A stretch of 64,000 nucleotides of DNA from NCBI GenBank assembly GCA_028023455.1, contig JAQFVV010012446.1, positions 4,961,501 through 5,025,500 on the forward strand. The letters run 5' to 3'. Shown here in pieces: positions 35,384 through 45,885 of the stretch. The DNA is from Epiperipatus broadwayi (Eukaryota; Onychophora; Udeonychophora; Euonychophora; Peripatidae). The translations under genes were made by a program, and so were the position numbers. Below the pieces are notes generated by a model, which did no database searches, had not been told where the DNA came from, and saw nothing but the letters and a program-made list of their open reading frames with translations. The stretch's first letter is position 1, and every line of letters begins with the position of its first letter.

Positions 35384-35472
35384 TCAAGCGTTGGTGGCCT
35401 ATTAGCATAGCTGCCTTACAAGCAGCTGGCCCGGGTTCGCTTCCCGGTCAACACTTTGACCTATAAAAAAAA
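35384..35472 (+). mobile_element. tRNA-like SINE with perfect 15-bp target duplication
   Basis: TCAAGCGTTGGTGGCC begins the element. The anticodon arm is GCTGC-CTTACAA-GCAGC (anticodon TAC), the T-arm GGGTTCGCTTCCC. It ends CACTTTGACCTAT and an A-run. AAATTGACATTTGAG flanks it at 35369-35383 and 35473-35487. Part of the D-arm is shortened (CCTATTAGC). Confidence 0.9.
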
Positions 35473-35487
35473 AAATTGACATTTGAG

Positions 35488-35836
35488 TATTGAAATGAAA
35501 TTACGGCAGAATTAAATCATATTTTTATTAACTAAATATATGTATTTCAGACAGTCTTTAATAGATTCAACAAAAAAATTTTTTTTCAATATAAAGTTAC
35601 AAAATCTATATCCAAAAAAGACAGTACAGTATTAGTAATTGATTTTCTTAACTTTCAGAAACTATACCACTGAATTTAAGATAGAATGTGAAATGAATTA
35701 CAAGAATCGAATGAAGGTTGGCTAGTAGATAGATAGCAATAGATAGGCAATTGTAATCAAAGTAGGTTCCAAGAGATTATGAAAGACATCAAAGGAATTT
35801 TCTAGTATGGTGCAGAGTTACCGTGGATTGAATAAT
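35488..35836. other. AT-rich spacer
   Basis: Nothing recognised between the SINE and the family A element. Confidence 0.3.
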
Positions 35837-36011
35837 CTGGATTAATCGTAAACCACCAAGCATCACATGATCACCATTTCTTATGCTAGCACATTACTGT
35901 TATTAAAACAGGCAAAACTCTCCATACAGTAGTGCCACTCAGTGCCAACCAGAGTAATCAATGGAGGCCAGAAGGCTTGTGCATAAAATCCCTATCTAGT
36001 ACCTACTGATC

Positions 36012-36068
36012 CAATATCCCCAGACTAGTTTCTGGCTTGTGGCCTTCATCAGTGAGGAGCCTTGAATC
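36012..36068 (-). ncRNA. Family A type I hammerhead ribozyme, core intact
   Basis: On the minus strand: outer strand TTCAAGG, helix I CTCCTCA, core CTGATGA, stem II GGC-CACAA-GCC, core GAAA, helix III/cleavage segment ACTAGTC, helix I TGGGGA, outer ATTGGATC. All invariant core bases are present; the predicted cut follows C of AGTC. Helix I has six pairs (one G-U) then an internal loop and five to seven outer pairs, the arrangement needed for loop-loop contacts with the stem II loop. Helix III would be only two pairs in cis, but ACTAGT is self-complementary and could pair between two ribozymes. Confidence 0.85.
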
Positions 36069-36371
36069 TGAGCTCACTGCATCTAGATCTTAGGATCTAA
36101 TGCAACCCTCCAACAGCCACCTTTTATCTCTACATAACTACAAAACTGCCTAATAAGATAGGTGTGATTATAGTTGTTAAAAGCCAAAGACACCAAAATG
36201 TATGGGTATTGAACTGGTTTCAGACCCATATGACTATATAAGCTATTGAGCTTAGATTAAAAATATTGCGTTTTCAAATTTTATTCTCATAGTTTTGTAA
36301 TTAAGTAGAGACAAAAGGTGGCTGCTGGAGGGTTGCATTAGATCCTAAGATCTAGGTGCAGTGCTCTCAGA

Positions 36372-36428
36372 TCCAAAACTCCTCACTAACAAAGGCCACA
36401 AGCCAGAAACTAGTCTGGGGATATTGGA
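36372..36428 (+). ncRNA. Family A hammerhead ribozyme, inactive
   Basis: Same layout as the partner arm, but CTGATGA has become CTAACAA (G5 and G8-side changes). Stem II, GAAA and the ACTAGTC site are intact. Loss of core G5 should abolish activity. Confidence 0.8.
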
Positions 36429-36537
36429 TGAGTAGACCCTAGATAGGGATTTTATGCACTAGCCTTCTGGCATCCATTGATTACTCTGGTTGGCACTGAG
36501 TGGCACTACTGTATGGAGAGTTTTGCCTGGATTAATC

Positions 36538-37352
36538 TTGGGAGCATTCTGCATTATATGATAATGATTGAAAATGATTAATTTATGAAATGTTATTTTT
36601 TTCTAAAAGCTCGTCTTGAATAATTTTATTAAGCTTTTGTATTTACACACCAAAAATTTCAGTTTATGTTCTCATTTGTAAATTACACAAAATATTTATT
36701 GATTATAATAATTTGAAGCTACCAAAAATAGATAAAAGTTGCACTAAAATTTGAAACAAATATAATAAATATGTTTACACTTAAAAAGATATTGTAGGCA
36801 GTGACTTCTGTCTTAAATTATAGTCTTATGTAAACATTGACTAATCAAAAAATACCAGATGTCTATGCAAGGATCATGGGATATATATAGATATATTAAA
36901 GATATTGAAAAATAGAAAAGTAACGTTTAAAGAAATTATGACATTTTATTTTGTTTTAGGTTAAGAACAAAAAAAAAAAAGGAGGGAGTATAAAACCTAA
37001 ATGTTATGCATGTTAATTTAGTTACATTATAATCTTGAGGTGGTGAAGCTTAATTCATAATACTAATTTATTGAATTAATTATATAGCAGTGCATTTTTT
37101 AAAAATGTTCATTGAGTGACCAAAATAGTTTTTTTTTTATTTTAAATTTATAATAAAAACTTTATTAATAACATAAATATTTACAATTTGTACAAGTAGT
37201 TAAAGAAATGATAACCAAAATGCAGAGAATTTGAAATATTCCACTATTAAGGCAAAAAGGCTCCAAACCCTGTAACAATATAATTGGAGACTCTTAAGAT
37301 ATCAAGCAAATGCAACTCAAAAGGGTGAAGCATGTAACAAAATGTTTGATTA
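36538..37352. other. AT-rich sequence, nothing recognised
   Basis: No supported feature. Confidence 0.3.
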
Positions 37353-37360
37353 GCCTAAGG

Positions 37361-37619
37361 CAGCGGTGGTCAAATAGCGGTCTGAGGGCCGCATGTGGCT
37401 CGCTAAGCGTTTTTATGCGGCCCACCAAGACAATCAGAAAAATCTGCCTTGAACTGAGATTTCCTTCTCATGTGCGACCGAAGATTCATCTTGTATTTTC
37501 TTTGGTAATACAGGGAATAAAGCAGTGTGTTTATTGTGTCATGAAAAAAAGGTGCGGCCCTCTGCTATCCTTCGCTTCTACAAAGTGGCCCTCTGAGCCA
37601 AAACAATTGCCCATCCCTG
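37361..37619. mobile_element. Non-autonomous hAT element (Charlie-like ends)
   Basis: Starts CAGCGGTGGTCAAAT and ends TTGCCCATCCCTG, giving hAT terminal inverted repeats, with GGCC-rich subterminal segments (GGGCCGCATGTGGC, TGCGGCCC, GTGCGGCCCTCTG). A perfect 8-bp duplication GCCTAAGG flanks it (37353-37360 and 37620-37627). At 259 bp it encodes nothing; the long open frame across it is a shadow of the TIR-rich sequence. Confidence 0.9.
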
Positions 37620-37627
37620 GCCTAAGG

Positions 37628-38142
37628 AATAAGCCACCCAGTAGAATTCCAACTTTTACTCAAAACAAATATTTATCTGATAATCTCACATAGAGTTATG
37701 ATAAAAAAAAAGGTAATGTAATAAAATGATTGATTCAATCAGAATGTGATATGATTTAACTCTCTTCCATGAAGTTACAGAATTGAAATAAAAAGGGTTA
37801 TCTACTTACGCCTCTTTCAGGATTATCTACATGCAATTAAAATCTTTTGTTGTTAATGTTAAAACTGCCTGATTGTATCAAGAGACTACACACACACACT
37901 GTCTTTCCAAAACTATAGCATATTCATTTTTCTCTCTTGTGGATGGATATTCTCGAATGTAGTGGTACGTAAGCTTTTAGAAAGTTTACCGATGCAAAGT
38001 GATTTTTGACAGTTCACCTGTCGTATTGAAAAATTGAAAATATTTAACATTTCTTAATGCTGTTAAGAAACAAAACTGGTAAATAATAAATGTCAACTAT
38101 CAAAGTTGTTAGTGTAAAATCAAATACTGCCAGTAAACCCAT
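37628..38142. other. AT-rich spacer
   Basis: Nothing recognised apart from a short CA run near 37890. Confidence 0.3.
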
Positions 38143-38240
38143 CAATAAAGCGTTGGTAGCTGAGAGGTCAGCGCAGTTGCGTGCAGACAGTTGTTGCGGG
38201 TTCTGCCTCCCGGCTGATGCTTTGACGTATGAAAAAAAAT
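38143..38240 (+). mobile_element. tRNA-like SINE, diverged copy
   Basis: Begins CAATAAAGCGTTGGTAGC and ends GGCTGATGCTTTGACGTATG plus A-rich tail. The anticodon arm has decayed (GTTGCGTGCAGACAGTTG). No clear target duplication was found, so it is an older copy of the same family. Confidence 0.75.
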
Positions 38241-38499
38241 AAAATACATCCTATTTGTCAATATGTTTTGTAGTATTGACTTAATTTATAATTTCATTGA
38301 TATTTCAAATTGTGAATAAATAGAAACATCTTGCAAAGTAGATGTTTTTTAAATTTTATTTTGCTATATGAACAAAAATAATAACTGGTTTCTTGAAAGA
38401 TAAAAACAAAAAGATTAATTGATTAGTCAGTAATTTCAGTTTTATCTTGGGGATGTGAAGTGTTACATGCTTTTAACGCAATAATTTGCTTTATTTAGT
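38241..38499. other. AT-rich spacer
   Basis: Nothing recognised. Confidence 0.3.
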
Positions 38500-39250
38500 T
38501 TACTCTAGAGCCATCTATTGTAAGCTTAAGTAATCAGTGGAAATTTGGTAATGAACTATTCTCAAATCAGATCAGTTTTTGCAGATGGCTTTTATCAACG
38601 TGAGGCGCTATACTTTTTCATCTACACGTTCAAAGGCCTCTCTTAATTCTTTTATATTATTGAAATTAAAGATTGAAATTTAAAATAATCTTAAGGTTTT
38701 GAACCCAAGCCAATTTACTTATATAGTTATGTAAATTTTTTAACATTGCTGTTGTCTACAGATTTTAATGGCCTTCATTTCATGTCGGTTGTAAACATTT
38801 TCCAACAGCGTCTTAATTCTTTCATATTATCAAAATAATAGGTTGAAATTCAAAATAACCTAAGGTTTTGAACCCAAACTAATTTGATTATATAGTTGTA
38901 TAAATCCAACATTGCTATTGTCTACAGATTTTAATGCCCTTAAAGTTTTATGTCGATTGTAAGCATTTTTCCAACAGCTTCTCTTAATTCTTTTATATTA
39001 GCAAAATAATAGGCTGAAATTCAAATTTACTGTAAAGTTTTGAAACTAAACCAATTTTCTTATATACTTACATAAATCTAATAACACTGCTATTATCTAA
39101 AAATTTTAATGACCTTAATTTTATGTTGATCGCAAGTACTTTTCATCAAGGATTGGTCTATCAACAAAACACAATTTTCTCTGCTTACTTACACATGGTT
39201 TTAGGAGCAGTAGTTCATTCTATCTACTCCAGAGCCATCTATTGTAAGCT
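38500..39250 (-). repeat. Three-unit tandem repeat (170-bp period) related to family A
   Basis: Units begin TCTTAATTCTTTYATATT at 38641, 38811 and 38982 and run to about 39150. Inside each unit, a TTTTGAACCCAA...CTTATATAGT segment recalls the part of family A between its arms. Upstream, 38500-38620 has AAGTAATCAGTGG and CAGATCAGTTTTTGCAGATGG then TTATCAACGTGAGG, which aligns loosely with the minus-strand family A hammerhead region. TACTCYAGAGCCATCTATTG occurs on both sides (38503 and 39225). No intact ribozyme core remains. Confidence 0.5.
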
Positions 39251-39259
39251 TAAGTAATT

Positions 39260-40373
39260 AAAGATGTTGAGATTTAAAGATTCATATTGCATCCTTTCTG
39301 TCACTCAATATCAAAAATGCTCTGCTATATAGATTAATATTAAAATGTTTTCTTTTAATTTATGTCTTATTGTTGTCCTTTATTCAGTGATTCCAGTAGA
39401 TGTACTAAAGAACACTGTAATAGCGTGACTTGTTTTACCATTTAGAAGAAATACTCTGCTCTGACTTTGTTTTATCGCTAAAAGTTTTTGAAAAATCAAG
39501 TAATCGTCTAGTATCAGATTATCTAGTTAATTATGGTAAGCAGCACATTTTCTTTTTCTCATCTAGTTTAAGCTAAATCCCTCCAATTTTCTCTCCTTTA
39601 TACATTATAACGGTAAGTATCTATTTATACGTTATTTATTCTTTTGTGCTTTAAAGAGAGTTTTGCAGATTGAAGTTTTGGAGATGAAAAGGCACTAATA
39701 ATTGCCAATGTTGCTAATTTGTTAATATAAAATAAATAATATTTAGAATGAATCACTATAAGAAGACAAATGTAAATCCATATTATTGGTTGCTACAATT
39801 TCATTTTTTAAAATGTGCATCTAATAAGAAATCAACAGAGGATAAACGATGACGTCAAGTTCTGAGTTAATAATTCCATTTGAATCACTGTTACATTCAG
39901 TTTTAAAGACAACACTTAATCTAAATACTGGCTCTGTATTATAAAGTAGCATTGATTGTAAACTGTTTATAGAGGGTCTAGCATTTAAAATAATATTTGG
40001 TTCATAATTGTGACCTATTAATACGATATTTATTAATAGACAGAAAAGACAGTTGCATAATTAACCTGACATGGCTCATTGCACTAGAAAAAGACAGTTG
40101 CAGTTTCAAAAATGATACATATACATTAGTGTGATGTATAGAATTGCATTACAGACATATAAAGATATGAAATTTTACATGACGGCTATTATACTTACCA
40201 TTTTATAAATGATAATCCAAAGGTACGAGAGTGAAGACCACAAGAGCGATCTATCTTAGCCATCTGTAGCTAATTGAGGAAAATGTTAAAGTGGCATTAT
40301 GATTTACAGTGAAGTAATATTTTCCAGATTAATATGGTAAGGTCTCATATAACATACAATTCATTTAACACTT
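39260..40373. other. AT-rich sequence, nothing recognised
   Basis: No supported feature. Confidence 0.3.
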
Positions 40374-40381
40374 GGTATAAT

Positions 40382-40924
40382 CAGGGCCAATCAGATGGGG
40401 GAGCCAGGAGGGCAGCTGCCCTGGACCTCGCAATATTAGGGGCCTCAACTTGGCAACTCAATATGTCAAACAAAAATATAGGAGAAGACAAAGTGATGTC
40501 ATGGCTCGTACAATGGCCTTAATTTTACAGTTAAATTCCCCAAAAAAATATTTCGAGAAAAACTTTTCCAAGCAGTCGAAAACGTAAGCCAGTTTAGGGG
40601 TGAGATGCCAATTTGACAACTGCAATGAAAGCGACTGCAGCGCTCAGCAACTGGCAGAACTAATAGTCTCAGCCCCATCGGTCAGTTCTGTGCTAACAGT
40701 GTTTTATGATACTAACAGTGCTAGAGCGAATATATCCTATTCAAGTGCTATCTGATTTGCTTGCTTGCTTCTGCAACTCGTAACTAATTACTCCTGGAAT
40801 CCTGTTTTGGCCCTGTAAGTATAAACTCGTTTTTTCACTTTCTCCCTACATTCTTATTTTAAATTTTGAAGGGCCTCTAAAATATTAGTTGCCTCAGGCC
40901 TCACATTTTCTCTGAAAGCCCCTG
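40382..40924. mobile_element. hAT-like element, 543 bp
   Basis: The left end CAGGGCCAATCAGA and the reverse complement of the right end CAGGGGCTTTCAGA are imperfect terminal inverted repeats. The flanks are GGTATAAT (40374-40381) and TGTATAAT (40925-40932), an 8-bp duplication with one mismatch. Subterminal GGGGCCTC/GAGGCCT-like blocks occur on both sides. The interior is less AT-rich, but I see no intact transposase. Confidence 0.65.
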
Positions 40925-40932
40925 TGTATAAT

Positions 40933-42471
40933 GTAATGCCTTTTCTCGAATTAAGAATTGGACGGTGAACTAAATCGCATGTAGTAAATCCCATTAATTG
41001 ATATAGCATGTGCATGAATAAGATGCTTCATGGCCATTCTATCTTGTCCAGAGCTTTAGATCTATTGGAAATATTTTTAAAATCTTCATTATGAATTTAA
41101 TTTGACTCATTTAAACTATTGGCATTGCTTCTCAAAGCCTTCTGAATTCTAGGTAGATTTGCAGTAAATGGAATCCTTTTTTCATTATCTGTACCATGTA
41201 ACTTTAGATTCCTTTATTATATGTATTTAACAATTAATGTATTCTATAGACAAAGTAATCTTAACCTTGAACATTTTTTCTCTGCCCCCAAAGTTGTGTA
41301 AATATATAAACTTCAACTGTGTTCTGCGTAAATTTTTCAATAAATATAACAATTATAAAATGGAATATGAAATTCAGAAAAATGATGACACTAACTTAAA
41401 ATAGATAATTGTGGGCTGTCAGATTGCAATAACAGGTTAATTTTCAATAATATGCAAATTAATATGTCCGCGTAGAGGTACAATAGATCCATTTTAAATT
41501 GTAGTAGTGAAAATACTTGTGGTTGCTAAGTATAGGTGCAAATGCACAGATGCATGGGAGATAATTCTGAGTTGTTTATAATGCAGATAAATCCCTTAAA
41601 ATTTATGCATGCCAAGATGCGTAAGGGATACTTTTATGCTTGTCTTCATGCAAATTTATAATAATGTGATAGAAGGCAGTGTACAATTGTAATAAGATGC
41701 CATATATAAAAAGGAAGGATATATGTTCAATTCTTTCATTACAAAATATTTAAAATGTATTTGTTTGCATTAAAAAAACCAAAAACCCTGATATAATTCC
41801 GCACAAATGTAATACTATGCACTTAAATTTATACCAAAATGGCTAATTATATTTCCGAAAAGAAACAAAAGAAAATCCATTTTTAATGGGATTGATTGTG
41901 CATGTAAAAAATTAAAATGTCAATAAAGTTTGAGAAATGCTGGTTTAAATAATTCTGGATTGAGCAACTAAAATTTTGTGGAATAATTGCCATTGAGTAA
42001 CATTCATCAGTAGAATGGAGCTTAAATGCTATTACAAAATTTGGCCCAAAAGACCTACCAATCTGGGCTTATTATTTAGTTTAGAAGTCTTTACTCGTTT
42101 TTAAAAAATCTAAATTTCTTTCTTTTTAAAAGTTTTAGTGACTTTTTGATCTCTATACTTGTGGATGTAATTACTCTACAGCAAGATCCATGGAAGATGA
42201 AAACATCATGGAATAGAAAAAGCACCAATTAAATGAAGATTTGCATGTTAAATGAGCATTAAGTTTTGTCAGACCACAGTTCCTAGGAACTTATCAGGAA
42301 AAATAGAAAACATGGATAATGTTTGTCATCCAGATAAAAACTATAAGGTCAGTGAATTGGTTAGTGAGAAAGGGAACTGGACTCTTTTGGGAGCTTTTCA
42401 ATATATGTTCTTACAGTTCTATTTATGCAAATTACCTCCTTACAGCTATTTCATTAATGTAGTGCACTTGA
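40933..42471. other. Unassigned; moderately complex sequence
   Basis: No exon with convincing splice sites, RNA gene or known repeat. The short open frame ending near 42479 runs into the SINE-like element and is not supported. Confidence 0.25.
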
Positions 42472-42620
42472 AAGAATAACCTAATTGGTTGGAGTACCAC
42501 TTTGTGAATCTAAGTCACAGGTTCAATTCTCATGCTAGTACTTACTGTCTTAGATCAAGCCAGAAACATTTGAAGAAGAGCTGATAATAATACCATTCGA
42601 AAGGTTGTTACATACTTCTA
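42472..42620 (+). mobile_element. SINE-like/Penelope 3'-end element with tRNA-like head and hammerhead-like core
   Basis: A tRNA-like head (CTAATTGGTTGGAG as a box A relic, AGGTTCAATTCTC as box B, ending CATGCTAGTAC) is followed by a body AGCCAGAAACATTTGAAGAAG and TACCATTCGAAAGGTTG. The same head-plus-body follows the two Penelope-like 3' ends at 56765 and 61128. Here no GIY-YIG sequence precedes it, so this may be a non-autonomous derivative. Confidence 0.6.
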
Positions 42621-42956
42621 AAGCCTTTAAGAGTTCTGGACAATGAAAACAATTTAATATATAATTACAACATAAAGACCATCGTAAATTTTCAAACAAA
42701 TATAGTGCACTGTTTAATAGATGATTCTTTTTATTAATCTCGGAACACTATCTTTGTAAATAAACAACTTTTTCTCCCTTCTGTTTTGTAGTAAGCATTT
42801 ATCTGCAATTCTATATAAAGTGTGGTTTAATTAACTGATTTTTTTTTTTTTAGTTTAAAAGAAGTTTATCATTTGAAAAATTGGAAGCTGAAAAGGCATC
42901 TTTAATTAGCCCTGATGAAAGTTTTAAGTTCTGATTTATATGAAGTCACAATTTTA
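42621..42956. other. AT-rich spacer
   Basis: Nothing recognised. Confidence 0.3.
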
Positions 42957-43026
42957 CCCAGGAAGCGAACCCGGGCCAGCTGCTTGGAAGGCAGCTGTGC
43001 TAACCACTAGGCCACCAATGCTTGAC
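42957..43026 (-). mobile_element. tRNA-like SINE, 3'-truncated
   Basis: The minus strand reads GTCAAGCATTGGTGGCC, anticodon arm GCTGC-CTTCCAA-GCAGC (TCC), T-arm GGGTTCGCTTCC. The 3' acceptor strand and CTTTGAC end are missing, replaced by flanking sequence. Confidence 0.8.
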
Positions 43027-43091
43027 TACAATATATATTATTACACACTCATGCCTATCAATAAACTATAGGACAAATTATACAATTAATG

Positions 43092-43311
43092 TGGTGATAT
43101 AATATTTCAGAAAGGATATCTTATTTTAAAAATTAATAAAGTTATTTTAATAACAAGATAATTGCAATAAAAAACAACAAAATAGAGATAACAAAACTAG
43201 ATGGTGATATAATATTTCAGAAAGGATATCTTATTTTAAAAATTAATAAAGTTATTTTAATAACAAGATAATTGCAATAAAAAACAACAAAATAGAGATA
43301 ACAAAACTAGA
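43092..43311. repeat. Perfect 110-bp tandem duplication
   Basis: The segment starting TGGTGATATAATATTTCAG at 43092 repeats from 43202, with no difference seen over 110 bp. This is either a very recent duplication or an assembly artefact. Confidence 0.9.
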
Positions 43312-43512
43312 TTGGCTAACCAAAGAAGGGAAGGGAAATTATCTTTTTTCATTTAGCACATTAATAATTAATTCCTGCATCTGGTATTGATTAGTGAATG
43401 TAATGTTGTTGTTTTTTTTTGCACAGTAATTTATTGCTACTAACCACTAGTGTTGAGAGTAAATATTGGATCTAATAAATAAATAAATGCACGCATTAAT
43501 AACATTAACACA

Positions 43513-43627
43513 TTATTAAACAGGCAAAACTCTCCATACAGTAGTGCTATTGTATGGAGAGTTTCGCCTGTTTTATAACAGTTATGCTCTAGCATAAGAG
43601 ATGGTGATCATGTGATGTTCAGTGGTT
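43513..43627. mobile_element. Family A mini-foldback without ribozyme, flanked by 13-bp target duplication (A3)
   Basis: Arms CAGGCAAAACTCTCCATACA and TGTATGGAGAGTTTCGCCTG abut with only a few bases between, then the terminal ATGGTGATCATGTGATGTTC segment follows. The flanks are TAACATTAACACA and TAACATTAATACA (43500-43512, 43628-43640). All of the hammerhead region is deleted. Confidence 0.8.
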
Positions 43628-43722
43628 TAACATTAATACATGTAACTTTTTATTATTTTAAACATATTTTTTTAGAAATGCTAAATACAATTTCTTGTCT
43701 TAATCTCGTAAAATCACTGTAC

Positions 43723-44024
43723 TAACGGAAGCAAAACTCCACCCAGTGCAAGCCAGAATAGTCAATGGAAGCAAGAAGGTTTGTATGTAAATCCTTATTT
43801 AGTACCTACTCATCCAATATCACCCCCCTTGTGGCCTTCATCAGTGAAGAGTCTTGGATCTGAGAGCACTTCAACTAGATCTTAGGATCTAATGCAACCC
43901 TCCAACATAAAACTGCTCAAAGCCATTGATTATTCTAGCTTGCACTGGGTGGCACTTCTGAATGGAGAGTTTTGCCTCTTGTGTAAGCATAGGGAATAGT
44001 GATCATGTGATGTTTATTGGTTTG
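43723..44024. mobile_element. Family A foldback, ribozyme deleted across the cleavage site (A3b)
   Basis: The minus arm runs to GCAACCCTCCAACA and then jumps to the plus terminal arm (GCCATTGATTATTCTAGC to TGATGTTTATTGG). The hammerhead relic at 43813-43857 keeps the outer CCAATAT and the CTTCATCAGTGA core side, but the GACTAGTTTCTGG segment (helix III, GAAA and cleavage site) is missing. The flanks are AAAATCACTGTAC (43710-43722) and AAAATTACTGTAC (44025-44037). Confidence 0.8.
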
Positions 44025-44037
44025 AAAATTACTGTAC

Positions 44038-44824
44038 ATGATAATATCAAAATTGAATGTAAAAACTTTTTATGTCTATGTTGTGAACAATCGAGCACAA
44101 ATTGGAGACAGTTGTAATATGTGTGATGATGTACTTTTAGGATTGTCAGATGTCCTAGTTTTCCAAGATTGTCCCGAGCAGTTTTGGGACTGGTGAATTC
44201 CTGGTTTATCTAAATTACTAAAAAAAAAAAAAAACCCTCTGGAAATGAGTTTTTTAATTTGTTTTGTTATTAATAACTAATTATTAATTGCTAAACTAAA
44301 CTTAACTACTACAGGTAATATTATATTAATAAAACTTTAAGTTAATTCAGTGCTAGACGTCTATTGTTCTTCGAAACTGCCATTCATTAGGTTGTTGTGA
44401 GAGAAGCCAGGAAGTCCCTACACTGATGGATATGCTTTATAAAAAATACATTTTTAATTTGTATAAATTCCTATTTTGTATTTTATAATTTATCTGTTAG
44501 TTTGAAACTGAAGTTTATAACAATATGTATTAATGACCCCATCTTTTTATTAGGTGTACTGATTTATTGATTGCCTAAACTGACATTCATTTTTTATAAT
44601 GGTTTGAGTAAGTTCAGAAGGGGGGGGGGGCAATAAATACAACGCCCATTTGGGTTTTTTATGCTGGCTGAAAATAACATTAAAATTGACTTCTGCTGAT
44701 TAATTCTCTTAAATTTTCCTTGGACGTTCCCAACTGGGTATGGTCCATAGACCTTTCCCTTCTTTGTTCCGATTATGATAATCACATGTATCTTCTTAGT
44801 ATTCCAAACATTACTTACGCTTTT
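44038..44824. other. AT-rich spacer
   Basis: Nothing recognised. A 10-G run lies near 44622. Confidence 0.3.
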
Positions 44825-44840
44825 AAAAATAATCAGTATT

Positions 44841-44945
44841 TTTTATCTCCATGTGTCATAGCATCAGCCGGGAAGCGAACCCGCTAACCCGGGACAACTG
44901 CTTGTAAAGCAGGCATCGCTGACCTCTCGACCACCAATGCTTGAC
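44841..44945 (-). mobile_element. tRNA-like SINE with 16-bp target duplication and an insertion before the T-loop
   Basis: The minus strand begins GTCAAGCATTGGTGGTCGAG, with an anticodon loop CTTTACAAGC. The T-arm region carries an extra ~8 bases, so AACCCGG and AACCCGC occur in tandem (plus strand GAACCCGCTAACCCGGGAC). It ends GGCTGATGCTATGACACATGG plus A-rich tail. The flanks are AAAAATAATCAGTATT (44825-44840) and AAAAATAATCAATATT (44946-44961). Confidence 0.88.
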
Positions 44946-44961
44946 AAAAATAATCAATATT

Positions 44962-45319
44962 TACAACATGTATAATGAGTAAAAAAATAGAAAGTAGCCA
45001 AGACACCATAATATTGTTTATGAGACCAAACTCCAGATAATTGAGTTTGATGTCTTTTTAATATCATCTAATTTTTTTTTAGAAACGTGATTTATAATTG
45101 TTAGATGTAGGATTAAAAATTAAACAGAATCTTATATAAACCGAGGTGTAAAAAGAATAATAGCAGTGATTCCGAATAAAAATGGTAATAAAGAAAAAAA
45201 ACCCATATAAATTGTAAAATTAATAATCTTATTTTAATGATTTTGACATGAAAAAATCATTAAATTATATATAAAATTAAGATAGAAACTTGAATTTATT
45301 CATTAGCAATTATTATTGT
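44962..45319. other. AT-rich spacer
   Basis: Nothing recognised. Confidence 0.3.
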
Positions 45320-45885
45320 GATGCAATGCAATGCAATGCGGCTTCTCTTTTATCGGAGTCAACAATTTCTCAGCCACTAAGAGAAACCTGTTAGCCACCT
45401 TACTTTCTTTTCCTCACCCTACGTTTTTTTCATATTCTTCTCTACCCTGCTTCATTCCATTTCCACAACATTAACTTTGTCCACTCTATGACCTTTATAT
45501 CTAGATACCCTTATCTTTTTCTAAAACCAGCATAAAAACAAGAACCCACTTTCTATATATTCACTTTCTTTATATTTATTCTCACACAACTTCATTATTT
45601 GTACACTTTCTGCTTGTAAGCATTTACATTCAATTAACAGATGCCTAATATTTTCCATGCCCTCCTTACATAACTTGCAGACTTTGTCCACATTCCTCCA
45701 TTTATGTGTTTATTCTCTTAATGCTAACGATTTTGTTTGAGCATTAAACAGTAAACTACTTTCCTTGCTATTATCATAAATTAACTCACACCCAATATTC
45801 TATTTACTTCTATATATATATTTAAACTTTTTTTACTCTCCATATTAGTTTTCTTTTGTATCCCATTCTTTGCCACTATAACACT
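45320..45885 (-). mobile_element. 3'-end copy of the CR1-like LINE
   Basis: This aligns with the 3' end of the copy at 5045-9660: a GATGCAAT-type tail, the segment CAGCCACTAAGAGAAACCTG, and the region encoding the C-terminal zinc finger up to about 45885, where it is cut. Only the last ~550 bp are present. It is followed immediately on the right by another copy of the same family, as if one inserted next to the tail of the other. Confidence 0.8.

Larger units (their letters stand above)
35848..36526. mobile_element. Family A hammerhead repeat, full foldback dimer with 11-bp target duplication (A2)
   Basis: A minus-orientation arm (35848 to about 36160) and a plus-orientation arm (about 36290 to 36526) are near-mirror images around a ~130-bp middle segment. 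Arm ends read GCAAAACTCTCCATACAGTA and, in reverse, TACTGTATGGAGAGTTTTGC. Each arm has one hammerhead. CTGGATTAATC occurs at both borders (35837-35847 and 36527-36537). There is no ORF, so mobilisation must be in trans; Penelope-like enzymes are the best candidates because they commonly give inverted, partial insertions. Confidence 0.85.

Noticed and set aside
37310-37693. 127-residue plus-strand open frame
   Set aside because: It lies across the hAT element and its target duplications; the protein has no domain and is a shadow of GC-richer terminal sequence.
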